Positions 17,539-27,900 of a stretch of DNA of 36,181 bases are shown here, one piece after another. The stretch comes from Bacteroidota bacterium (GTDB taxonomy: Bacteria; Bacteroidota; Bacteroidia; Bacteroidales; UBA12077), in assembly GCA_020049295.1 (NCBI GenBank), contig JAIFLC010000070.1, positions 1 through 36,181 on the forward strand. Direction: 5' to 3'. Within the stretch, counting starts at the first letter, position 1, and each line of letters starts with the position of its first letter. Below the pieces are notes generated by a model. That model was not told where the DNA came from. It ran no database searches and saw only the letters and a list, made by a program, of their open reading frames with translations. The position numbers and the translations under genes are program-made.

Positions 17539-18921
17539 TTATAAAAGAATTATTGTATTTGATGATCCTGATTTTATAGTAAATCGTTTTTTTACGGTAT
17601 AAATTGATTCCTTAATGTTTTTTGGCTTGTAAATAATTCTGTAATCTCCGGGCTGCAATATTAATGAAGGACGCGTATTTTGTGGTTCAAAGTTATAAAT
17701 CCATTTTAGAGTATCGCTAGTCTCTTGGTACAAACTTGCAAATCCTGACGATGGAATTGATACATTTGCAATACCTGGTTTTGGTATTTCTATTTTGGTT
17801 GTAGTGCTCTGATCAATTCTAACATCTTTTAAAATCAATCGGGGTAGGGTAAGTACTTCCAGATCATAATTGCCAACAATGTACTTTTCCGTTTGAAAAC
17901 AGTTTTGAATATTTAGTATTTCCGATTTGCCCGGTTCCCTTACGAGAATCTTTAAATCCTTATATTGATTTGATCCTGGGCTAAAAACATATAACGAACC
18001 TTGTGGTGCATCGATGCCAATCATGTTATGTTTACCTTCGGTAAGCAAAATATCTTTTTTAATTACAGCAGGCAATGTTTGTACAACGATATTATAGGTT
18101 GCCAAAGGATCAATAAATAATGTGTCGGGATTACCCTTATAATTTATGCTATGGACAAAATTATATCTAACTTTCCCCGAATAACTATCGAAAAAGGTCA
18201 TGTTTACATCGGTTTCGGTAGGGTTACCATAAATGTCAAGAAGGTTTACCTGTGCTGTAGTAGAATTTAATGCCCGGGTAATCACAATCTCTAACACTTC
18301 ACTAAACTTCTGTTCATTTGGGGTATTATAAAACTGACCAACGCATTCGAAGGTTTTCTCAAAATTAGGATCTATACCTATTCCGATGATAAATGGTTTT
18401 AAAATAATACCTTTCTTTTGAAGGTTCTGCGAAGCTTGACATGGATCTCCATCGCAAGCCTCGACACCATCAGTTATCAGAATAATAATATTTCGGCAAT
18501 TGTCGCATGGAGGGAAATCATTTTCTGCAAGAGTTAACGAATTTGCTATAGGAGTAGTTCCACGAGGAATCAGAAATCTTAATTTCTGTCTTATTTCTCC
18601 AGCATTATTATCCTTAAATGGTACTTCGAGCTTTGTATCGTTGCAATCTTGAGGCGGAACATCTTTCTGGTGCCCATAAACACGAAGAGCCAGTTTAACA
18701 TTGTCTATTTTTTCGAGACTGTCGATTAACTGTGTAAGGTATTTTCGGGCAATGTTTATTTTTTTATCACTCTCCCAGTTGCCGTGCATACTTAGTGATG
18801 CATCAAAAATGAATAAAATATGATTTTCAGGAGGAGCCGGTTTTTCTTTAGTTTGCGACCATCCCTGAAAGATTAATCCACAGTTTAAGAGGATTATTAA
18901 TAGAGCTTTAATTAGTTTCAA
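17539..18921 (-). CDS. Exported von Willebrand factor A domain protein
   Basis: 460 residues with a signal peptide (about 1-23, ending GWSQ). A vWA domain spans about 33-210 with a complete MIDAS metal site: D40-A-S42-L-S44, T123 (RGTTPIANSL) and D151 (LITDGVEACDGDPC). Cysteines are frequent around it (C93, C139, C142, C156, C161), which could form disulfides in the periplasm. The remaining 250 residues are beta-rich without a recognised domain, possibly Ig-like or SpaA-like modules. No C-terminal membrane helix or T9SS signal was seen. vWA domains bind protein partners through the metal; the partner here is unknown. It lies eight bases before the transketolase C-half, so the two are co-transcribed although they act in different compartments. 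Confidence 0.82.
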   Translation of the reverse strand: MKLIKALLIILLNCGLIFQGWSQTKEKPAPPENHILFIFDASLSMHGNWESDKKINIARKYLTQLIDSLEKIDNVKLALRVYGHQKDVPPQDCNDTKLEVPFKDNNAGEIRQKLRFLIPRGTTPIANSLTLAENDFPPCDNCRNIIILITDGVEACDGDPCQASQNLQKKGIILKPFIIGIGIDPNFEKTFECVGQFYNTPNEQKFSEVLEIVITRALNSTTAQVNLLDIYGNPTETDVNMTFFDSYSGKVRYNFVHSINYKGNPDTLFIDPLATYNIVVQTLPAVIKKDILLTEGKHNMIGIDAPQGSLYVFSPGSNQYKDLKILVREPGKSEILNIQNCFQTEKYIVGNYDLEVLTLPRLILKDVRIDQSTTTKIEIPKPGIANVSIPSSGFASLYQETSDTLKWIYNFEPQNTRPSLILQPGDYRIIYKPKNIKESIYTVKKRFTIKSGSSNTIILL

Positions 18922-18970
18922 AAGAAGTAGGTTGTATTCAGATTATTATTAACAACTATTTATGAGTAAC

Positions 18971-19369
18971 TTACTCTGTAGTCTTCATTCGTTCGTAATC
19001 TTCCTTTTTTATTAAACCCAGAATTACCAATTCTGCTGTTGCATAATTAGTAGCTAATGGAATATTATGTAAGTTACATGATTCAAGCAATGTCTGAATA
19101 TCTTCGTGATGTCCTTGCTTAATAAGTGGATCGCGTAAAAAGATTACTATATCAACTTCTTTTCGCTTAATCATGTCGGTAATTTCAAGATATCCACCAG
19201 ATTTTCCCGGGCTTAGATGTTGTACCTTAATACCTTGTGATTCAACAAATTCAGCAGTTCTTCCTGTTGCAATTAAGTTTACCCCGTAAATCCATTCTCT
19301 CCTGTCGTTAAGAAATTGAACCATTTCAGGTTTCTTAATGTCATGCGCAATAATTACAATGTTTTTCAT
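18971..19369 (-). CDS. Methylglyoxal-synthase-fold protein lacking the catalytic Asp
   Basis: 132 residues, clearly of the MGS-like fold, which also occurs in MgsA, the CarB allosteric domain and PurH. Compared by eye with E. coli MgsA (numbering recalled): H19 is H9 (IIAHD), K23 is K13, T45/T48 are T35/T38 (ATGRT), D91 is D80 (FLRDPL), H98 is H87 and D101 is D90. The catalytic base D71 in GPMGGD is replaced by tyrosine (KSGGY, Y60), and the spacing to D80 is exactly conserved, so the substitution is not an alignment slip. True methylglyoxal synthase activity from dihydroxyacetone phosphate is therefore doubtful. A ligand-binding or regulatory role is possible. It lies between the halves of transketolase, 31 bases after the N-half. 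Confidence 0.78.
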   Translation of the reverse strand: MKNIVIIAHDIKKPEMVQFLNDRREWIYGVNLIATGRTAEFVESQGIKVQHLSPGKSGGYLEITDMIKRKEVDIVIFLRDPLIKQGHHEDIQTLLESCNLHNIPLATNYATAELVILGLIKKEDYERMKTTE

Positions 19370-19400
19370 ATCCTTAATTAATATTTAATACTATTCTTTT

Positions 19401-20246
19401 TTAATAATCACCCAAGGTTTCCTGCAATTGGCCGAGTGCTTTCTGCAATTGTTCATCATTTGGAGCTGAGCCATGCCATTTATGTGTTCCCATCATAAAA
19501 TCAACACCCATTCCCATTTCTGTTTTCATTAAAATAACAATTGGCTTTTGTTTTCCTGTTAACGTTTTTGCATGATTAATTGTTTTAATGACATCTTCCA
19601 TATCGTTACCATTCATATGTAGAACAAGCCATCCAAAACTTTCCCATTTTGCAGCAAGGTTACCTAACGACATAACTTCATCCACAGGTCCATCAATCTG
19701 TTTTCCATTATAATCGACTGTTGAAATAATATTATCTATTTTATGATGTGCAGCAAACATTGCCGCTTCCCAGTTTTGGCCTTCCTGAAGTTCACCATCA
19801 CCGTGCAGGGTATATATAATTTTAGGGTCGTTATTTAATTTTTTTGATAAGGCTGCACCACAAGCTACTGATAATCCCTGACCGAGAGATCCAGATGCTA
19901 CTCGTATTCCCGGTAATCCTTCTTTGGTAGTTGGATGCCCTTGTAATCTTGAATTTAAAACCCTGAAGGTTTTTAGTTCGTCAATGGCAAAATATCCTGA
20001 TCGTGCTAATACACTATACCACAAAGCCGACAAGTGACCATTTGAAAGAAAAAATAAATCTTGTTGGGTTCCATCCATCTCGAATTTTTTTGGATTGTGA
20101 TCCATAATTTCAAAATACAAGGCGGTTAAAAAATCTGCACAACCTAATGAACCTCCTGGGTGACCTGAGTTCTGAGCATGAACCATGCGTACTATGTCGC
20201 GACGAACTTGTGAAGCAATTGTTTTGAGTTTTTGAATATCTGCCAT
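19401..20246 (-). CDS. Transketolase, N-terminal subunit
   Basis: 281 residues forming the thiamine-diphosphate (PP) domain of transketolase; it moves two-carbon units between sugar phosphates together with the C-half at 16577-17530. Motifs: NSGHPGGSLGCADFL (H29), LSNGHLSALWY (H71), QGHP (H104), GSLGQGLSVACG, and the ThDP/Mg2+ motif GDGELQEG with the Asn at its end in STVDYNGKQIDG (D149, N180). It is the first gene of the minus-strand run, divergent from ychF across a 210-base A/T-rich gap, so the operon promoter should lie within about 20250-20400. I could not find an exact TAnnTTTG match there on the minus strand. Confidence 0.94.
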   Translation of the reverse strand: MADIQKLKTIASQVRRDIVRMVHAQNSGHPGGSLGCADFLTALYFEIMDHNPKKFEMDGTQQDLFFLSNGHLSALWYSVLARSGYFAIDELKTFRVLNSRLQGHPTTKEGLPGIRVASGSLGQGLSVACGAALSKKLNNDPKIIYTLHGDGELQEGQNWEAAMFAAHHKIDNIISTVDYNGKQIDGPVDEVMSLGNLAAKWESFGWLVLHMNGNDMEDVIKTINHAKTLTGKQKPIVILMKTEMGMGVDFMMGTHKWHGSAPNDEQLQKALGQLQETLGDY

Positions 20247-20414
20247 TTTTATTTTTTATAATTGTTTTTAAATCAATACTTTCTTAAAAAGAAAACAAGA
20301 CGTAAAATTAAGGATTTTACTTATAAACAACGGATATAAATATAAATTCTTTTAAACATCTTATAAAGAAATTAGTATTTTATCATAATATCTTTTTAAA
20401 AACCTTAAAAAGTG

Positions 20415-20422
20415 TAATTTTG
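20415..20422 (+). promoter_or_regulatory. Candidate -7 element for ychF
   Basis: TAATTTTG matches TAnnTTTG, 34 bases before the ychF start codon. A weak T-rich stretch (TCTTTTT, 20391-20397) lies at about the -33 distance, but no TTTG is present. Confidence 0.4.
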
Positions 20423-20456
20423 AAGCATTGAAAAATTAATTAAACATTACATTTTT

Positions 20457-21554
20457 ATGGGACTGCAGTGCGGAATTATTGGAATAACAAATGTTGGAAA
20501 ATCGACTCTATTCAATTGTATGTCAAGTACCAAAGTTGAAACGACCACCTTTGCTTTTAGCTCAAGTAAATCAAATATTGGTATTATAAATGTGCCTGAT
20601 AGCAGGCTTTTTGAGTTGGAAAAACTTCAACCTACAGAAAAAGTAGTTCCGGCAACTGTCGAAATTGTTGATATTCCCGGGCTAACAAAAGGAGCAAATC
20701 AGGGTGAGGGTGTAGGGAATAAATTTCTTGCCGATATTCGAAATACTGATGCCCTTATTCATGTTTTGAGATGCTTTGATGATCCAAATCTCCCACACGT
20801 GGATGGTTCTGTTAATCCGGTTCGCGATATTGAAACGATTGATCTTGAATTACAAGTAAAAGATTTGGAATCGGTTGATAAAAAAATTACACGGTTAGAG
20901 AAAATGGTGAAAATTGGTGATAAGGATGCAAAGCATGGTGTTGATTTCTTAACTGGCTTAAAAGATCACCTCGAACAAATGAAGAATGTTCGTGATTACC
21001 ATATCTCCGATAATGATAAAAAGTATCTTGATGATCTTTTCCTGCTTACTGCTAAACCCATAATTTTTGTTTGCAATGTTGATGATAAATCAGCGATAAA
21101 TGGAAATAAATATGTCGAGAATGTAAAAGAGGCATTAAAAAATCAGAAAACGGAAATTCTTGTAATTGCAGGTAAGCTCGAAGCTGAAATCGCCGATCTG
21201 GAGGACATGAATGACAGAAAAGTATTTCTTGAAGATGCAGGACTTGCGGAGCCTGGTGTTAATAAGCTAATTCGAAGTGCTTATTCACTTTTAAATTTGC
21301 TGTCATTTTTTACTGTCGGTCCAAAAGAAATAAAAGCATGGACAATTAAAAAGGGAATGACTGCACCACAGGCTTCAGGTGCAATACACAGTGACCTTGA
21401 ACGTGGTTTTATTCGTGCTGAAGTAATGAAATATAATGATTTTATTACACTCGGCACTGAAAATAAGGTTAAAGAAGCCGGAAAATTTCATGTCGAAGGT
21501 AAGAATTACATTGTAGAAGATGGTGATATTATGCATATTAGGTTTAATGTATAA
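20457..21554 (+). CDS. ychF: YchF/OLA1-family P-loop NTPase
   Basis: 365-residue cytoplasmic Obg-related NTPase; family members usually hydrolyse ATP, bind ribosomes and respond to oxidative stress. Motifs: P-loop GITNVGKST (usually GLPNVGKST), switch region DIPGLTKGANQGEGVGNKFL, HVLRCFDDPN, and the C-terminal TGS domain with the closing block KNYIVEDGDIMHIRF. Compared with typical YchF as I recall it, the block after the P-loop is divergent: the common NFPFCTIEPNVG is here TFAFSSSKSNIG, and the switch DIAGL is DIPGL. This may be a lineage variant or a second paralogue. It is probably monocistronic. Only a weak A/T-only hairpin (21561-21584) follows it. Confidence 0.9.
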   Translation: MGLQCGIIGITNVGKSTLFNCMSSTKVETTTFAFSSSKSNIGIINVPDSRLFELEKLQPTEKVVPATVEIVDIPGLTKGANQGEGVGNKFLADIRNTDALIHVLRCFDDPNLPHVDGSVNPVRDIETIDLELQVKDLESVDKKITRLEKMVKIGDKDAKHGVDFLTGLKDHLEQMKNVRDYHISDNDKKYLDDLFLLTAKPIIFVCNVDDKSAINGNKYVENVKEALKNQKTEILVIAGKLEAEIADLEDMNDRKVFLEDAGLAEPGVNKLIRSAYSLLNLLSFFTVGPKEIKAWTIKKGMTAPQASGAIHSDLERGFIRAEVMKYNDFITLGTENKVKEAGKFHVEGKNYIVEDGDIMHIRFNV

Positions 21555-21981
21555 TTCAGTTTTTAATTTTAAAATCAATTAAAATAGTATATAGATTAAA
21601 TTGAAATTGAGGGAAACTAAACAGATTTTCTTTGATTATTATTTACAATAATCTTAAAAACTTAAATCTTTCAAGTATTTATTTCGTGTTTTAAATCTCC
21701 TAAAAAATATTTTTACTCTTTAAGGTTTGATTTGCAGTGTTTTGCGCTGTTAAGGTTTGGTTTGGTAATTTCTTCATTTAGTTCGATTTTATTCAATTGG
21801 ATAAAATGAAAAAAAACAATCATATCAATATTTTATAATTTAAATCGTACATTTACTATTGCATTTTTTTTTTAAGACTTTTAACTGCTTTAAAAGACAA
21901 AACAGTTTGGTTTTATTATTCAAATTTTATTAAAAAATATTTTAGCAAATCAAAAAAATATAATAACTAATAAACCTAATT
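21555..21981. other. Long A/T-rich intergenic region before the giant T9SS gene
   Basis: 427 bases without a supportable ORF or RNA gene. Contents: an A/T-only inverted repeat TTTTAATT/AATTAAAA (21561-21584), possibly a weak ychF terminator; the 30-base-period direct repeat described separately (21720-21764); several homopolymer runs; and TTTG at 21906-21909. No convincing TAnnTTTG box could be placed before the 21982 start, so the promoter is unassigned. Confidence 0.6.
21720..21764. repeat. Direct repeat upstream of the giant T9SS gene
   Basis: TTAAGGTTTGATTTG (21720-21734) and TTAAGGTTTGGTTTG (21750-21764) match at 14 of 15 positions with a 30-base period, about three helical turns. The spacing would place two bound proteins on the same face of the DNA. 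It could be an operator; function is unproven. Confidence 0.45.
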
Positions 21982-24900
21982 ATGAAGAAAATTTACACTG
22001 TATTATTTTTTATTTTGTTTCTGGCGAATAGTTTGTATAGTCAAATTTTATCAGAAAATTTTAATACAACAACTCCTGACCAGAATATTAACATTATTGG
22101 ATGGAGTAATTATGCAGAAAAAGGAACAGCCGTTTTCCAAGGTAAATATGATGCAACCGAGGACAACTATTATGCGCAAATGAGTGCTTTTGGCTCAGGT
22201 GAAGATAGTAATTTTGTTTGGCTGGTTACACCACCGGTTTATTTAACCCCTGGGAATGTTTTAAATTTTAGAAGCAAATCAGGCAATACAGATTTAGATG
22301 TATTCAGTTTATGGATTTCCACCAATTATGCAGGTAATGTTGAAACAGCAAGTTGGACAGAACTAACATTTACAAAGCCAACAGATGATGGAGCCTCTTT
22401 TGGAGATTGGCAAAATTCAGGTTCTATTAATCTTGATGGATATACCGGTTCAAATGTAAATATTGCTTTTAAATATATGGGTAATGATACTATTGCAACA
22501 GTATGGCAAATTGATGATGTTATTATTATAAACAAACCAATTGTTGCAGTAAGTCCTGCCTTTTTTGCTGAAAAGGTGATTGCAGGTAACTTAAGTACAA
22601 AATCTATTACCATCTCGAATATTGGTGGATTAGTATTAAGCTGGGATAGAGATGAAAAATCATTTGAAAAAATAAATTATGCAGATTGGAATTTGGAAGA
22701 AAACCAATTGAAATTTGATGAAGATGTTTTAATTACTAGAAAGAATTCCCAAGGTATTTTTAATATTGCACAAGAAGGATCTTATAATAGCCCTGTTTCG
22801 CCACTTGGAACAGAGTGGTCGTATGGATTAACAGCAGATTTAGCTCCTGAAGATTATGAGGTTTGGGTTGAGGCAATTAATTGGAATCCTCCTAGTCAGG
22901 TTGGAGAGAACCTGTCAATGCATATTATTGATAAAGACATCTATTTTGATATTGTTTTCAAATCATGGACAGATAATGCTAATGGAGGTGGATTTAGTTT
23001 AGATTATAAACCTGTATTTCCTCATTGGTTAAGTGTTTCATCAGAAAAAGGAGATACAGAATCTGGTCAGTCCACAACAATTAATGTTACATTCGATGCA
23101 ACAAACTTAGTTGCTGGAACCTATTATTCAACAATAAGTTTCTTTACAAACGATCCGTTGAATCCTTGTATTTATATCCCTGTAGAGCTAATAGTAACAG
23201 GTGAACCCGAAATTAATGTAACTCCAACAACTTATAATTACAATGATGTTTTTGTTAATGGTAGTGCTAGTGTTGATTTTGAAATTGAAAATTTAGGTAC
23301 AGATACACTTAATATAAGTAGTATTAGTTTAAGCGAAGGTGCTTTTGTGCCAGATATGACATCATTTTTGGTTCTCCCAGGTGAATCACAAATTGTTGAG
23401 GTTAGTTTTAATCCAACTGCCGTACAGGCATATACTGGTGTTTTATCAATTTTAAGTAATGATGCAGATGAAGATTCTATTGCTGTTATACTTACGGGCC
23501 AAGGTATTACAGGGCCGGCAATTGAAATTGATTCAGCTTCTTTCAGTGTTTCAGTTACAGGCTGTAACCAAACAGAAAACAGATCATTAAAAATAACAAA
23601 TACAGGGGGACAACCATTAAACTGGGAAATTATAACAGGCTTGGGTTATCCTAGAAATAAATCAGTTCTGGTAATTCAGGAAACAGATGAATGGGGTGTT
23701 TATATGGATAATTTTGTCTTGACAAATTTTGGAATTACACCAACAGTAATAAGCTCTTCGCAAATAACATCGACTGATTTTAAACAGTTTGATCTGATTA
23801 TAACTACCGGCAGTCAAAGTAGTACATACTACAGTAACATATCAGCCAATGTTGCAAAATTTGAAGATTTTGTTGATGGTGGTGGTGTTGTTCAATATCA
23901 GGCTGCTACACAAGGCGACAATGTTAGTATTGTTGGAGGCGTAAATATTATAAATGGAAATCATGAAAACGTTAATACAAACTTATTACCTACGCATCCT
24001 ATTACTGATGGTTTACCTATCAATTTAGAAGGTAATTCAGCTAATCATGGTTATCTCACTAATCTACCTATAGATGCTGTAATTATTACCGAAACCCAAT
24101 TTTCGCGTGTGCCAACTACCGTTGAGTATAATTATGGTGAAGGCAAAGTAATTGCTACAGGGATGACATGGGGCTATTTATATACCAATAGTTACAACTC
24201 AGGTCCGATGCTTTATAATGCCACTAATTATTCACTTTCATTAATTGGAGGTTTTCCAATATGGCTTACAGCATCTTCATTAACTGGCTCAGTTGAAGCA
24301 GGAAATAATGTAACTGTTGATTTTCAGTTTAGTTCCGCTGAATTAGATGAAGGTATTTATACGGGTAGTTTAAAGCTTAAAAATAATAGTATCGAGGATC
24401 CTAATATAGATATTCCACTCACATTTACGGTAAATACAGTTCCAATTATTGAATTATCAGCTTCCACAATAGATTTTAAAAATATTGCGGTAGATGCACA
24501 GGGAAACAAAATATTAAACATTCTAAATTCAGGCTGTGATACACTTATTATTACAAATATCACAAGTTCATTACCCGAATTTGGGTTTGATGTTATCCCT
24601 CCTCTTAGCATTGTTCCAAATGACACAATCGATATTCGACTTACTTTTAGTCCTATAGCTCTTGAAACATACAATGGAACATTAACGATTACAAATAACG
24701 ATACCGAAAAGATAGTGAATTTAACAGGGATTGGCAGCGAAGCTCCTGTAATTGAGGTTTCTCCGGATACATTTTCTGTGACAATGAATGGATGCGATGT
24801 AGTTCAGACCTATCCCGTTAAAATTTCAAATAAAACAGGGTTGTCTAATCTAAATTATGAAATTGTTGAAGAACAGGATGGATCTATTGTTACTCTATTT

Positions 24901-27900
24901 GAAGGGGCTATTGTTCCGGGTGATTCAATAGTAAACAATATTGAATTAGATGCAACAGGTTTAAATTCTGGCTTATATTCGAATGAATTAGTAATTAACT
25001 CGAATGATACAATCAATCCAGTAATCACATTGCCTTATGCACTAGTCGTAAATGGATTACCTGATATCGTTTTATCATTATCGAATTTGGATTTTGGAAG
25101 TATTCTGGTAAATGATGATTCTACTAAACTATTTACTGTTAAAAACAATGGTTGTGATACGCTTAAAGTAACTAATATTACAAGTTCATTACCTCAATTT
25201 ACAATTGATACCACGAATTTCCCAGTTTTACCAGGTGATAGTCTCAATGTAAATGTAAAATTTATTCCAACAGATTCAGTAACATATAATGGTGTACTTA
25301 CTATAGTTAATAACGATGCAGAACAAACTATTGACCTTACAGGTATAGGATTGGCCTCTGCTATAGCAGAAGTTGTTCCTGATACGTTGGAATTAATTAT
25401 TGCTGGTTGTGATGTAATCCAGAACGAAACCATTACAGTAAATAATAAGGGTACGGCTGTTCTTAATTGGGAGATTGCTACTTACCAGCAGGACCAAATT
25501 TCTACTACAATGGCTGCAGGAAACAGCCAAAATGGGAATATGTTTGATATTTATGCGAAACAGACCATAAATATTGAGAGTTTTGAAATAAATACAACTG
25601 ATCTAGGAAGTTATGGTATTGAAGTTTATTATAAGGTTGGTACTTATGTTGGATCAGAAACTGCTGCTGGTGATTGGACACTCTTTGGAACAAAAACAGT
25701 ATCAGCACTTGGTACAGGGAACTATACATTAGTTGATTTTGGAGATATATTAACCGTTCCTCAGGGCCAAACCTATGGTATTTATATCACAACAAATGAT
25801 GGTAATTCTATTAATTATACTAATGGAGCCAATACATATTCTGATGATAATATTACTATTACAACGGGTGTTGGTAAATCCTATCCTTTTGGTGGTACCT
25901 ATACTCCTAGAACATGGAATGGACGAATTACTTATTCAATGGGTGTTGAATGGGCTGATTTTACTCCAGCAATTGGAACTATTGATCCAGGAAGTTCTAC
26001 AAATGTAAATGTAGAAATTAATACTACTGGATTAGTTGAGGGTGAATACAATGGATCATTCCAGGTTAATTCTAACGATCCTGCAAATCCATCGATCAAT
26101 GTGCCAATAAAATTAGAAATTCAAGGTATCCCTCAGATTGAACTATCTGTTGATTCAATTAATTTTGGTGATGTATTTAAGGGTGATAAAAAACTCCAAA
26201 CTATATCTGTTATAAATACAGGATGTGATACACTTTTTATATCTGATATCACAAATACAATTCTCGAATTTTCAGTTGATAATATTTTATTTGAAGTTTT
26301 ACCAAAAGATACTTTTGATTTGCAATTTACATTTGCCCCATCAGCTATAGCTGCTTACACCGATACATTTACAATTATTAACGATGATGAAGAAATAAAA
26401 ATTCCTGTTAAAGGAAATGGTACAGGTGCTCCTGAAATAACAATTTCTCCATTAAGTTTCGATGTAACTGCAAATGGTTGTGATGTAGTTCAAACCTTGC
26501 CATTAACTATTTATAATACTGCTGGTTTGGCAGATTTAACATATAACATTGCAGAAAGCAATGATTATTACTTTGTAAGTAATATAAATTATGCAAATAC
26601 TGGCGAAAATACAACGCATGTTTTTACAGATCTAAGCACTAATACATACGAGATCACTCTCGAAGTTACATTAAATGGCGATTATACAAGTTCGAGTGAA
26701 TATGCAGATTTATATGTTGATGGTGACTTTATTGGAAGAATCAATGAAACAACTTTTCCTGATGGAACAGATTTTGTCAGAAGTTATACTTTTAATGGTG
26801 TTCAAGTGGAACAATGGGTTGCTGACAACAATATTATTGTTGTAGTTGATAATAGTGATGAAGTTGATCCAGGATATGGTCTTGACTTTAATAAAGTTGA
26901 ATTTTATGGCAGTTCCTATAAAGCTTTTACTTCAGGAACCATTACTCCTGGTGGAAACAAAGCAGAAGATATAGAGTTTGATGCTACAGGTTTAAATACA
27001 GGAATTTATGCGTATGAGTTTATGGTGTATTCAAACGATCCTGTTAATCCATCCATTACAGTTCCTTATACTTTAACGGTTAATGGTACACCCGAAATAA
27101 GTTTATCTTCATCTGTTATAGATTTTGGTGAAGCTTATAACGGATCAACAACCTCAAGAACTTTTACTGTTGCTAACAATGGATGTGATACACTTAAAAT
27201 AACTAATATTGTTTGCGATATAACTGATTATTACCCTGATATTACAAGTCTTGAAATACTTCCTGGAGAAACTGCAGATATTGTGATTACTTTTGCGCCT
27301 TCAATATTGGGCACAATTGCAGCTGAGCTTACAATCTCAAACAATGATGAGGAAAAAATAGTAAATCTTACTGGTGAGTCAATAACTCCTGGAATACCTT
27401 TGATTCAATTAAATATGAGTCAAATTGATTTTGGGGATATTTATTTAGGACAAATTTCGGATGAGCAGGAATATATTGTTTCAGGTTCGGGATTAACAGA
27501 AAACATTAGTATTTCGGTACCATACGGATTCCAAATATCTACATCTAGTGGTTCTGGATTTACAAATTCATTATCGCTACTTCATGTTGGAGGCAATGTT
27601 TCTGCAACTACTATTTATGTTCGATTTATTCCTACTGCTAAGAGAGTTTACAATGAATCGATTGTGCATATAAGTACTGGTGCAACTCAAAAAAGTATTT
27701 CTATAACAGGAGAAGGGATCGTTCCTCCAGAAATTATCACATCTAAACAAAAACTTGCTTTTGAGGATGTTTATAATGGGTTTATGTCTGCAGAGCAATC
27801 TTATACAATTTCTGCTGATGGATTAAGTGATGATATTATTGTTTCAGCACCTACTGGTTTTGTAATATCAAAAAGCTCTGGTAGTGGTTTTAACAACATA

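Noticed and set aside
18971-19369. Calling this gene mgsA outright
   Set aside because: The fold matches, but the catalytic Asp position is Tyr; a gene symbol would overstate the function.
25142-27200. Nucleotide-level repeats such as the recurrent coding for GCDTL and TNITSSLP
   Set aside because: They reflect repeated protein modules of one gene; copies have diverged at the DNA level and are not separate repeat elements.
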